From Staphylotrichum longicolle (lineage: Eukaryota > Ascomycota > Sordariomycetes > Sordariales > Chaetomiaceae): DNA of 64,000 nucleotides. Every line of letters begins with the position of its first letter. Position 1 is the first letter of the stretch. Location of the stretch: NCBI GenBank assembly GCA_019096155.1, contig JAHCVI010000004.1, positions 2,852,001 to 2,916,000 on the forward strand, in the 5' to 3' direction. The translations under genes and the position numbers were made by a program. This document shows positions 9,714 through 20,341 of this stretch, piece by piece. The notes beneath the pieces are model-generated. The model saw only the letters and a program-made list of their open reading frames with translations. It was not told where the DNA came from and did not search any database.

Positions 9714-10349
9714 ATGTCCGCCACTGAGCTTCTCTCGACCCTCCTTCGCATCACCGAGGACCGCATTGTTCCCCTGACACGGGCGGGCGTCTCCTCTGGC
9801 AGCAAGGTTTTTGGCGCCGCAATCTTGGCCCGCTCCGACCTCACCCCGGTGACGGTTGCAACCAACAACGAGCGAGCGTCCCCTCTCTTGCACGGCGAGA
9901 TCAACTGTATCCAAGAGTTCTTCGCCTCCCCGGCCGAGGGCCGCCCGGCCACCAAGGACTGTGTCTTCTTTTCTACCCACGAGCCTTGCTCACTTTGTTT
10001 GAGTGGCATCACTTGGGCCGGCTTCAACGAGTTCTACTACCTCTTCACGTACGAGGACAGCCGGGATCTCTTCTCCATCCCCTACGACATCGACATCTTG
10101 GAGCAAGTCTTCCGCGTCCCCGGGCCATCAGACACGCCCGAGACCCTCGCTGCTCGCCCACTCTATAATCGCAAGAACAAGTTCTTTACCGCCAAGAGCT
10201 TTGTCGATCTCCTTGCTGAGATACCGGACGCCGAGCGGGAGCATTGGGCCGCCGAGATTGCCAGGGTCAAGGACCTCTACAAGTCTCTCGACGCGACGTA
10301 CCAGGAGGGGAAGAAGGCCGGGGCAGAAAGCGCGAGCGTCTGGAAGTGA
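9714..10349 (+). CDS. CMP/dCMP-type (cytidine deaminase-like) zinc deaminase
   Basis: A single exon of 211 residues starts MSATELLSTLLR. The zinc site is clear: HGEIN (His60, Glu62 as ligand and proton shuttle) and HEPCSLC (Cys92, Cys95). The fold is that of the cytidine/dCMP/guanine/tRNA-adenosine deaminase superfamily. The region after the second motif (FNEFYYLFTYEDSRD, IPYDIDILEQVF) is typical of an uncharacterised fungal subgroup rather than of true dCMP deaminase, so the substrate cannot be named. No targeting signal is seen. The open frame extends upstream through TTG codons, but the ATG at 9714 is the first good start. Confidence 0.88.
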   Translation: MSATELLSTLLRITEDRIVPLTRAGVSSGSKVFGAAILARSDLTPVTVATNNERASPLLHGEINCIQEFFASPAEGRPATKDCVFFSTHEPCSLCLSGITWAGFNEFYYLFTYEDSRDLFSIPYDIDILEQVFRVPGPSDTPETLAARPLYNRKNKFFTAKSFVDLLAEIPDAEREHWAAEIARVKDLYKSLDATYQEGKKAGAESASVWK

Positions 10350-10769
10350 TGCAGATCTGAGCTGCAAGAAGCTGGATGACGAGAGAGCCGGGGATTTGGA
10401 CATGTTCATCAGATGCGCATCAGAATTGTGCTGTCTGATATCTCGGAAGTCTCAACTTGGAGGACCGGAATTGAGGGAAACCCATTGACGCCGCCATGCG
10501 CATGCTGCTCTTGCACCAACGTCCTGCAATGCGTTGCTTCCCAGTGATCCCATCCATCGGGTCTGATATTCCTATGCATGCGACCGCATTATCTAGGATC
10601 CCGACAGATCTGCGGGTATATCTTTGCTCCCCACGCGGTTTCCCGTTCAGCTCTTTTCCGTGTTTTCAATCTGCAAGCTTTGCAAATCGATCTTTCCTCG
10701 TCTCGATCCAACGAACCAAGGTAGAACGACGACCCTCCCTCATTGAGCCTTCCCCTCAGACACTTCACG
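10350..10769. other. Intergenic region, deaminase 3' end to repetitive-protein locus
   Basis: 420 bp with no supported gene. The 3' part (10620-10740) is rich in cttt, ttcc and ctcg, typical of a promoter or 5' leader for the plus-strand locus that follows. Confidence 0.45.
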
Positions 10770-13700
10770 ATGTCCCATCCCAGAGAGATGAACCAACATT
10801 CGGAAGCCGCGATGTCTCAGGCGTCGTTGTATTGTTTGCTCTTGGAAGGCTCTGAGGCGCTCGACTCCTCCAAGCGCCATACCTGGCCGCAATTCGGGGC
10901 TATTGGATCTCCTGTTCTTCAACCACAGTGAGTACCTTGTCTACTGCTTACTAGCTTCCTTACTCTGTTTCTCCCGTGCAGCAGAGCATCGCACGCCACA
11001 CGCATCCTCCTGGGACTATCTGCAGCTGCCAGCGAATATCCAACACACTTTTGATGAGCATTCTTTCTCACATTGCCCCAGGAGCCGTAATACGCCGTCA
11101 TCGCCGAGCACACCATCTGTATTCCGGAGCTGTACGGCCCCGGCTTTCGGCGCACCGCTTCCACTGCCGGAAACACAACAGATCCGGCCGTCGGACGTCT
11201 GCCCCCATTAGTCGACTCGGACACGCCGGCGCCAAGCTCACTGTCCGGTGTGACTGACAGGGTCCCTCCGTCGCCCCGTTCTCTGCCTTCCCTGATTGAA
11301 CCGGTGACGCCCAAACCCGGCACACAACCGTCGTTGCCCTCGCCCAGTCCGCCACATCAATCCTCTCACCCGGCACACCACCGTCGTTACCTTCGTCTAG
11401 CACACCGCCGTCAGCCTCCTTGCCCGGTACACCGCCGTCAATCTTGAGGACCACGCCTGCTTCAGCCAACACAGCATCTCAAACATCGAGCAGACTAGTC
11501 CCGCTGCCGACCACAGAGACCGCTGAGGAGAAGAGGGAGATGAGTTACTGGCACGAGAACAGAGCATACCGTCGCTCCAGGGCTACGCATCCGAGACCTT
11601 ACGACGAAGCCAGGGACCCATATTACCGAACTGAATGGGATCCGAACTTTCACTTGCCCCGCAAGGGCGTTGACCGCGACTACAGCCCCCCGAGCATCGA
11701 TATTGACCCCGTTGATGACTGGAGACGGATCCCTGCTTCGCAACTGCAGATTGAGGAGTTCTCCCAGCTCTTCTCTGAAGCCGGTCTTTCTGTGTGGATG
11801 GGAGCGGCCTGCTCTCTTAGGCTCTGCGACGCTGATAGAGTTGTGCGAGCAGAACTGCTCCCGCCTAGGAGCTATGGTCGACCGCGAACTCCTGCCGCAA
11901 TTCTCAACATTGACCGCTTCCGACGGATCAGTCCCTGCGCGACAACATGCTCAGAGCTTACGGAGCTCCTTGCAGAGTCTCGTCTTCGCCTGTATGAGAA
12001 CTCAATCGGGGATCTTCATTTGAGAGAGCGGAATGGAACAGTGTTGGGGATATTGCGCAGGCCATAGTAGAGCCACAGCCACGAACGGTACCCGTCTTCC
12101 TCCTCGTACAGCAGTCACGGCGTCGGTGCAGCTGCCTCCCACTCGAGACCTGATCGATATCGAGCTTTGAGCCGCAGGCATAGATGCCCCAGTTCTCCAC
12201 AGACCCAGGTTCAGGATGCAGGACACGAAGGTCGGAGCAGGAGCGCTGCTCACAATGAACGCCGCTCGTCGCGCAGGAGACACGGAAGCAGCCATCGGTA
12301 TGCTCGTCAACTGGAAGTTGTAGCACAATTTGCATCGTTTCCTACGAGGACGTCGAGAAAGCCAAATTCTCCAAGGCCGCGCTCCCGCTATTCGGAACCG
12401 GGCATTCGTCGACCAAGGGTTCGTCCAGAGTCACCAGCTTCACTATCTAGCGTGGAGGAAAATGACCCCGGAGGTTGGCAGCAGAACAATTCGCCCCCGG
12501 AACCACTCCGCTCCCGCCCTAGGACCTCTGAACGTTTGCCAGTGTCAAGAACACACCACTCAGGCCATCAAGATGAGCGATTTAGTCTGAGCAGCCCCGC
12601 ATCCTCATCCTCCACTTACGTGGAAGCATTGAGAAAGAGGTCGGTGCCAGACCCAGAATGCCCCCAACTCGATGCTGCTGCACGGGGGCTGCCTCCCCGC
12701 CCGGAGTCACCAGCGCGGTCTTTCTTTCGAAACCCACGGCCGAGAGTACATTTCAAGCTCGAGAGCTCTGAACCGGCGTCAGAAGGCGAGCCGGGGACAG
12801 CGCTGCGGTCTCACCTTACACCCTCCCAGCCCAGTGCTGCTGACAGGCCCCGGGTCTCCACGACAGAGGAACCAAAACAACAACGATCCTCTGCCGAGCA
12901 GCCATACTGCCGCGCTAGTTCCGCTCCCAAGCAGTCTTCTCCTTACGCCGCAATATTGAGACAAGCATGCGGCTCCTCGACAGTGTCATACCCTGCGCCA
13001 TATCCAACTCTTGCGTCCGGTGCTGTTCTCTTCCCGGTCCCTCCGGTTTCTGTGCCAGCCATTTTATATCCCGGAACCCCAAAGAGCGGACCCATCGGGA
13101 TGCCAGAGGTGGTCTACCCATCTGCACCAGGATTGCTACCCACCCCGCATTTCGTACGCATGGACAGGATGTCAACTGAGGCAGTCTTGGATGAACCCCT
13201 CAATCAGACCAGCTTGCCTGCCCTCCCATTCACTCAGTACCCAAACGCCTCATTTCAACCATACGACGCAGACGGATGGAAGCCTGAGGAGGTCACCATG
13301 AGCGATGCGCAACTCCTCGAGCCCCTTGACTGCTCTATGCTCCAACAAGCACCGCCTGACCCCCTTGCAGCCATGACCGAAGACATTGCAGTCGAGCCCC
13401 AAGGCGCACCCTTTATTCCACAAAAATTTTTACCGTCAGACACACAGCCAGGTCGGCGCCGTTCCTCCTCCTTCCTTCCCAAGTCGGCACTTCATCACGA
13501 AAAACAACCGCAACTGTTCTTTCCTGAAGAAATGACGCAGGAGACATGGGACGCGACGGTGGGATACAAAAAGCGGAGGCGCAAGCGGCCTGGACGGATT
13601 CTGCGGCATCCGACGTTTCCCAGGGAGGAGGCGGTTATATTTGAAGGGGACAACTCGGGGTTGGTCAGTCCTTCGCGGAGCTTGGCAGGGCAGGTTGAGC

Positions 13701-16700
13701 TGGGGTATGATGAGGGCCAGTTTCAGGAGGAATATGAGGTGCGTCTTTTGGACGAGGTTGCTGGGGCGGCGGAGCAGCAAGCATGTTTGATGTGGGAAGA
13801 CTCTGGGTATGCTGTCGGGGAGGTTGCTGAAGAGCTGGAGCCGCAGGAGGCTTCACTGTTGGAAGAACCTGGGAATATCGGGGAGAAAATTCCTGAGGAA
13901 GAAATTTCGGCGGTGGAGCCTCCTGCTGATATTCTCGAGGAAGAGAAACCGCCGCAAGTTCCGCTGGTGGAGCACCTTGAGAGTCCCCTGGAGGATATCC
14001 CAGAGGAGCAGGAACCACAGCAGGATCTCGTGGTCGAACCTCCCGAAAGCTACCCAAAGGACATCCATGAGGACCAACAACCGGAGGAGGCTTCATCACC
14101 AACACACACCGAACCTGACAGGGAGGAACATGTACCAAGTCTCTCTGAGAAGGCCAAAGGAAAGTTGCCAGACTGTCAGCCTTGGCAGCCACCTCCCGAG
14201 CCCAACGACCCGGAAGCGGATCAACCGGAGTGGTATGTCAGGCCCAAGCGAGGCGAGTGTTCGGGGACGGATTTTACGGAGTGGGTGGGGAGGAAGTTGC
14301 GGGAGAGCCAGGATGCCGGCTTGGCTCGCGGCCCCGATTCTGGGCGGCGTGTCGAGCGGGAACAGCATGGTGGGCCGGAAGAGCATGATGGGCCAGCACA
14401 GCTTGATGAACTAACACGGCAGCGCGAGCCGAGACAGCACGACGAGGGGGCGATGAATGGCGAGCGGGGACAGCATGGTCAGCTGGAGCAGCACCCGGCG
14501 CCTGAACACTGTGAAGAGCCCGATCGGCACCCCGAACCGGAACCGGTAGCACAGTCAAGGCCATACATACCGCCGTGGCGCCGCACGGGGTCCGGGCAGT
14601 ACATACGGCCAGTACAGCCCGGAGGACAGTCCGCGGAACAAAGGCAGCACGCGAATCCAGAACAGGAACACAGGCAGCACAATCGAGCCGTGCTAGACAT
14701 GGGCCTAGAGCAGTTTCCAAAGCTAGGTCAGCATCAGAGGCAGGACTCGGAGCCTGGGTCCAACATGGGATCCAATCTGCAGAGTGAGCATGCGTTGCCC
14801 GTGGTCTCTAGTTCCAACGACAATGAAAAGCGGCAGACGGAACAGGAGCTGCCGCCCGAGCCTGAGCAGCATCCTGGGACGAAACAGCAACAGACGGCTG
14901 GATCGGACACAGAGCCCGAAGTTTTGTACACTCCAATGGATACCTCGAAGGTCACGGGGAGTCGGATAGCAGAACAGCAGCGGTCAAGTGGGTATCACCC
15001 TGCAGTGGACCCAGTTGAAGAACATGACGAGGACACCCCTCAGGGCTCCTCAGGGACGACAACGGGGCAGCACACACCGTCGGAGGGACACAGCTCACCT
15101 GAGCAGCACACACCGCTCGAGAGACGCAGTTCCCCCGAGCAGCACACACCACCCGAGGGACACAGTTCACCTGAGCTACACACGCCACCCACGCCGCATG
15201 AGCAAGACAAGGGCCAGACGCCGTGTGAACAACGCGTGGAGCCAGAGAAGCCCCGACCCAGCCTCGATTGGGCTGAAGTGTCAGACGACGACCCCGAGCT
15301 TGGTTTTGCCGAATGGAAGGAGAGAAACTTGCCGCAGCCACAGACCCCGTCCCAGCCAACCCAGCCTCTGCCACCCTCGGATATTCAGCCGCCGCAGACC
15401 CCAGCCCAGTCAAGTCAACGCCCGGCAACACCGGACACCGGGCAGTTGGACAGCCAGACTCTGACGACACCCTCCCTCAAGCCACTATGGAGCCGGGTCG
15501 TGGCCCCCGGCTCCGGATCAAATCAGCCCAAGCCGGCGTCGCCAGCGCAGCCCATGGCGTCGCCTTCACTCGAGAAAACGACTCCGGAGCCGCTGTGGTC
15601 CCGGGTCGCGGAGAAACAACCGGCATGGCAGTCTCCGCAGCCTCAGCATCGCGCAGGCTTTACAGGGCTATCCTGGAAAGCGAAAGGGAAAATGCCAGAA
15701 CGGTCAAGTCCAAATCCAGTTGCGTCGCTCAACCAGCTTCCGCGGCCGGAGCAGGACCTGGACACCCCGGCGTGGGTCTCGCCAAAGTCAAAGAAGAAGG
15801 CGCAGGAGACTCGAAACACATTCCAAGCACTCGAGCAGCTTGGCGATGCGGACTCGGATCCGGACGGTTTTTCACGGCCAGGTGTTGGTGAGCAAGAGCG
15901 CAAGAAGCTAGAGCAGGAAGACCATCCCGCAGATCCCAAAGAGCCCAAACCACCTGAAAAGAGTGTGGGTATCCCAAAGAGTCCCTCTGCCCAGGATCCT
16001 CGGGAGCCAGAATCGACAGGAAGTGTCGAAAGCTCCCAGGCCCGGCTCCCCGCTCAGAGTCCTGAAGAACCAGAGAAGGAAGAAGCTTCAAAGACACCCC
16101 AGGCCCACCCTCCCATCCAGACCCGGCAAACCCCAAGAACCCGCCCTACAAGAAGAAGGCCAAAAAGAAGGCCAAGAACAAGAAAAACAACGCTCCTGCG
16201 CAGAACACGGACCCCTCCGCGTCGTCCCCCGCCCCCCATCCACCCCCCTTCCAGTCACGCCCTCTCCCAAAGCCCCCGTTCCGCGACCCCCTCCAAAAAC
16301 AACGACAAAAACAACCCCCTCGTCCTCGACAGGTTTCAGCCTCTCCCACGTGGCCAGCCAAGCCATCTCGTTCCTCCGCGCCGGCGCAGCCGACATGACG
16401 CGCTCGGCGCAGGCCGTGGTGGTCAGCAGCACGGACGAATCCGAGTCGGCGACGGCAGCAGCATCATCGTCCTCATCAGACGAAGAAGAGGAAGAAGGAG
16501 AAGACACGGGCGCCTTCAGGCTGTCGCGCAACACGTTCAACGCGCTGGCGCCGTTTCCCGCGCAGCCGGGGAGATGTTTCGGGTCTTGATGGATCCGCCG
16601 CCGCCGTCGCCGTCGCCGTCGCCGTCGCTGGGGCTGGGCTGTCGCTGCTGTGGGGGGAAGAAGGGAAGGGGAAGGGGAAGGAGGCGGGACGTGTGACGCT

Positions 16701-17168
16701 GCTGCGGCATCGGTGGACGTTTCCGCGGCATGCTGTGTTTGAGCAGATGGAAGTGTCGATTGCGGGCGGGGGAAGGCGCTGCAGATGGAGGTGGACTTTG
16801 AGCCGATGGGGTGGAGTTGGGAGCGGGGTGAGGATGAGGAGGGAGATGGGGATGGGGAAGGGAGTGATGATGATGAGCAGGGGGATGATGGTGAGAATCA
16901 AGACGCGAATGGAGAACGTGAACGTGGTGAGGATGGCGAGGAGGGTGGGGATGGGAGCTGGGTGGATGGCAGCTCTGCGATCGAGGGGAGTGAGGTGGGT
17001 TCGCAGAGCGGAGTGTGGAACAGGCTGGGGATCGGGGTCAGGGAGCGGGTTGTGGGCTTGCTAGAGAGGTATGTGCCGGCGGATGCGGACATGACGGCGG
17101 AGGAGTTCAAGGAGAGGATGCGGGAGGTGTGGTTCCAGGGCCAGGAGGCACACAGCGAGCAGAAGTAA
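10770..17168 (+). pseudogene. Repetitive acidic/Pro-rich protein locus with broken reading frame
   Basis: This plus-strand locus opens with an ATG (MSHPREMNQHSEAAMSQ) and a likely first intron (10928 gtgagt to about 10981-10984). Coding-like sequence then switches frame repeatedly: PELYGPGFRRTAS at 11112-11360, PGTPPSLPSSSTPP from about 11365, two in-frame TAG codons at 12065-12070, then a long open stretch to about 16105, KKKAKKKAKNKKN near 16150, FSLSHVASQAISFLRAG near 16340, MEVSIAGGG near 16750, and an acidic tail ending EAHSEQK at 17168. The product is hydrophilic and low-complexity: Glu/Pro repeats (13.8-14.1 kb), an SSPEQHTPPEGH repeat (15.06-15.19 kb), two PLWSRV motifs and WxxR/K motifs. 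No domain is recognised. Either a decaying gene or a real gene with several homopolymer indels in this sequence. Confidence 0.6.
15064..15190 (+). repeat. Tandem repeat coding for QHTPPEGHSSPE units
   Basis: Three to four imperfect units of about 36 nt (caccc/gcacacacc...gaggga/gacgcagttc...cctgagca) code for EQHTPSEGHSSPE-like peptides inside the repetitive-protein locus. Units differ mostly by single bases, so the array is recent or under homogenisation. Confidence 0.75.
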
Positions 17169-18281
17169 GAGTATGGATTTTAGTGGGTAGTCCTTCACAG
17201 CGCGAGTGTGTCGGTGTAGTCTGTTCTGGAAAGGAGGTCAGGGGTATTGTTTACTTGTCGCTTGCCCGACCGGGGACATTCCTACAGATTCAGATCCACA
17301 CACTCTCCTCCAGTTTGCAACTCTATCAGGCAGTTTTCCTCGCTATGCAACTGCATGAACAAGTCTCGCATGTCACCCCTGCCCTGGCGCGCGCCCTACC
17401 ATTTCAATTTTCAGACAAGGTCCTCAGAACATGACCCAAGCTCTGCTAAGAACTACCAGGTCCAGAATCACGTTCTCAGTTCTCGGCCTTCCCGCAACAA
17501 CGACAGCCTCTTGTCTTCGTTGGTTTTCAAAAGCGGCGGATTATTGTCCTCATAGCTACCAGACCCGAACCCCTTCTGAGCAGACACAGCACTTGCATTC
17601 AAGCGCAATTATGATCGAGTTCTCGGCTTGGGTTTCACGTGGACAGTCGAGCCATTTGTGCTTCAGCCTTTGTGCATATCCCTGCGAGGCCCGTCAACTC
17701 TTTCAGTAGCAAGGAGGGCGCCCTGTAAGAAAAGAGGAGACTTTTAGCCATGTCCCGAAAACAACCTAGGTATGTACCTGACGCGTCTCGTTTATCCTAT
17801 TTGCTAACTGCGTGGCCTTTGCAAGGCTTGGAGCCCAAGCTACTTACTTCGCGCTTTGACAAAGCGCAGTGAGGTCGGGTCAAACACAAGAGCGCAGCGG
17901 ACCAGAAAATGGAAGAGAAGAGAGTGCGCGTTTGTCTCGATGGCTGAGTCGGAAACTGAACCACAGCACCCGCGAACGGCGCCAAGGACTACCTACTTTG
18001 CCAAAAAACTATGTATTTATAGCCGAGCCAAGAAAAAAAAAACAAAGAAGCAGATCCACCTGACAACAACCTTGACAGTTTCGGCACCATTTTCCAGCTT
18101 CATCACATCACCCCGGTTTGACCACTCCCTCGGTGCAAAACCCCGATCATGACACACTCATTGCGACCCGCTCCAAACCCTGAGCAACGACGCCCTGTAC
18201 ACCCAACCAAGAGTGCCACTCCTGGGCAGCGTGTCAAGACAAGACAGGCGAGCAACTGGTCGCGGTGTCCCATTGTCGTCC
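17169..18281. other. Intergenic region with a diverged repeat and a possible small spliced transcript
   Basis: Positions 17293-17385 resemble 23366-23445 (shared blocks include gcaactctatcagg and gaacaagtctc), indicating a short dispersed repeat. An ATG at 17750 is followed by a well-formed intron at 17770-17825 (donor gtatgt, branch ttgctaac, acceptor gcaag); the reading then ends quickly after MSRKQPR, unless a further acceptor at 17869 is used, which would give roughly 100 Lys/Arg-rich residues. No product is recognised. Confidence 0.35.
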
Positions 18282-18842
18282 TCAAGACCAGTTGATAGTG
18301 AAGCCGCAGACGGGTTCGCCCCTCTGTTCCATACCATATTGCTTGCTCCAGCTGTCCATGTCAACATATCCCCCGACATACCAACCACAGACGCCATAAA
18401 TGTAAGTGGTGAATTGGTCGTATTCACCGCTGCTGCACGGGTTTTCCTGCCCCCAACTGCATCCGAACGCGACGTGCGATCCTCTGGTAGCGTACCGAAT
18501 GCTGTTTGGAGGGATCCGCACGCCCTGGTCGCACATGGTCTTGAAGCTGGCCTGGGCAATCTCCCAGTCATTGCGATTCGCCGACGGCTTATAGCAGCCG
18601 GATCGCGAGACGGGAAGAGCGCGAGGGGCTAGGCCATCGCGGGCTGAGACGCTCTGGACAACATCAAGAGGGAGGTCGGCCACCCGGGTGACATTGACGA
18701 GACCGTGCTCTCCAAAGCTGGCCGTGAAGATGCCGTCGCCCAAGTCAGGGACGACGTAGCCTCCGATCTGAGCAGGTTGGGAAGGGGCGCTGATGGCGGA
18801 TCCGGTGAACGCGGCGAAGAGGAGGACGGCTGCGGAACGTAT
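18282..18842 (-). CDS. Secreted Cys-rich protein with an ATA in place of its start codon
   Basis: The frame codes for a classic signal peptide, (I)RSAAVLLFAAFTGSAISA, cleaved before APSQPAQ, then about 165 mature residues. It has six Cys in the C-terminal half (GCYKP, MCDQG, GCSWG, NPCSS, GVCGW, PVCGF), suggesting three disulfides, and one NVT glycosylation site. It ends FTINWS. I do not recognise the family; it has the size and layout of small secreted fungal proteins. The codon where the initiator is expected (18842-18840), in a good context (CCCCCACC), reads ATA, and there is no ATG between it and the TATA box. Either the start was lost, initiation is non-AUG, or the base is wrong. An upstream non-ATG extension is open but unlikely. 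Confidence 0.62.
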   Translation of the reverse strand: MRSAAVLLFAAFTGSAISAPSQPAQIGGYVVPDLGDGIFTASFGEHGLVNVTRVADLPLDVVQSVSARDGLAPRALPVSRSGCYKPSANRNDWEIAQASFKTMCDQGVRIPPNSIRYATRGSHVAFGCSWGQENPCSSGEYDQFTTYIYGVCGWYVGGYVDMDSWSKQYGMEQRGEPVCGFTINWS

Positions 18843-19001
18843 GGTGGGGGATAGCTTGCAAATAGCGTGCTGTGGCTGATGGTGGGTAGAAGGGGTTTGG
18901 TTGAAGGTATGGATAAGAGGGGCTGGGTCTCTTGATGATGGTGATGGTGAGTGTGATGAGCTCAAGAAAAAAGGAAAGAGATTGACCTGGCAAGAGAGCA
19001 G

Positions 19002-19009
19002 TATTTATA
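19002..19009 (-). promoter_or_regulatory. TATA box of the secreted Cys-rich gene
   Basis: The minus strand reads TATAAATA inside CAGATATAAATACTGC, 160 nt upstream of the expected initiator. Transcription would start about 30 nt downstream, leaving a CACC/ATC-rich leader of around 130 nt with no ATG in it. Confidence 0.6.
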
Positions 19010-20100
19010 TCTGTGATGATACTTTCCTCCCAGTGCTCAACCTTGTGCGGCCTCCTTTCAGGATGATATCTGCCGACCAGTCGGATACCTTACTGGAACC
19101 CGGACTTCGGTGAACGGCTGGACGTGTCGTTGCATGTTGGTTGGTAGTCGTGGCCCACCTGCCCGACAGAACCACTCGTGATGCCGGTCGTGCGGCGCAG
19201 AGGCACCGTCTCATGGTGTTGGTTCACCTTGCGGTCCATCTGCTCCCGCCGGCATAAGTCCAGGGTACGAGTATTCTAGGCCAAGTAATCCTATCGTGGT
19301 ACCTTGAGCCAAATCTGGATTTGGCAGTGGGTTCACGTACCACGGCAGGGTTATTTGTCCTGGCATAGGTGTATTGACTACTCCGGGTCCCACAGGCGCT
19401 GTTGGTCAGCCGCATTTGCAGCTGCATTTCAGGGGAATTGCGGTCATGTCACCAACATCCGCTTCGCGGGGCGGCAGCTCATGAGCCCGAGCGGCGCGCG
19501 CTCTTGGGTCGTATTCATTGACAGGAACGGGGATATCCACGACACATCCGGCGACTTCGGGCGAGGTCTGTTGGCTGCGGCAGCCAAAGCAAGCCAGCGT
19601 TGTTATGGTGGCCAGCCCCTTCTCATATTGCAGCCCGCTGAACCAAGTTCCAAGAAGCAGATGATGATGCGGATATTCATCAGGTCGAGGTTGCTAAGTG
19701 CTAAACGCCTTGTCACTTGACTAACTAAGACTGGGACCCGTTTCAGTGCCTGATACACAGCTGCAAACAACCCCAGTCGTCTTGCAAATTTTGCGGGAGG
19801 AAAAAGGCACCTGGCAATGGCAAAACGCCCTTCCTTGCAATCAGTTCTCGGCGCTCCACTTGTGTCGTTGCATTCTGTCTCCATCACGGGCACGGATGCA
19901 TGATTCAACTAGGCAGCTGTTGATGTTGGTTCTCATACAGTATTCCTTGTTCAGCTACCCTGCTGCATACGCTTGAGTGCGGACAAAAGTTCCATACACA
20001 GTAAGTTCCTTCCTCTTCCGACTGCGGCCCTGTGATGTTGGTACTCACTCAGCCACTCTGGGAAAGAAACTTATTACCGCTGTCTTGCCGCGCGGGTTAA

Positions 20101-20124
20101 CCCCCCCCCCCCCCCCCCCCCCCC
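20101..20124. repeat. Homopolymer run of 24 C
   Basis: An uninterrupted run of 24 cytosines lies about 115 bases left of the long inverted repeat. Its true length is hard to sequence, so the count may be off. Confidence 0.9.
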
Positions 20125-20240
20125 TTGTGGTTGCAGTGGTGCCGGGACCTGCCGTTGGCGGGCCGGAACGTGGACGCCAAGACGCTCTCCGGGTGGTGAA
20201 TGGTGAGAGCGATGTACATAATTATCCTGGAGTGAGGTAT

Positions 20241-20341
20241 CCGTGCCACACGCCCATTTCTCCTCTGCCAACAACGGCACCTCCGGGTAAGTTGCCGGAG
20301 GTGCCGTTCTTGGCCCGAGGAGAAGTGGGGGTGTGGGACGG
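20241..20341. repeat. Long inverted repeat forming a 46-bp hairpin
   Basis: The left arm 20241-20286 and right arm 20295-20341 are reverse complements over about 46 bp with roughly six mismatches and one gap, around an 8-nt loop (gtaagttg). The inner 14 bp (AACGGCACCTCCGG) pair perfectly. Weaker pairing continues outward to a CCTGGA block. It lies in noncoding DNA. It could be a microRNA-like precursor, a foldback/MITE remnant or a replication-derived palindrome; the sequence alone does not decide. Confidence 0.85.
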
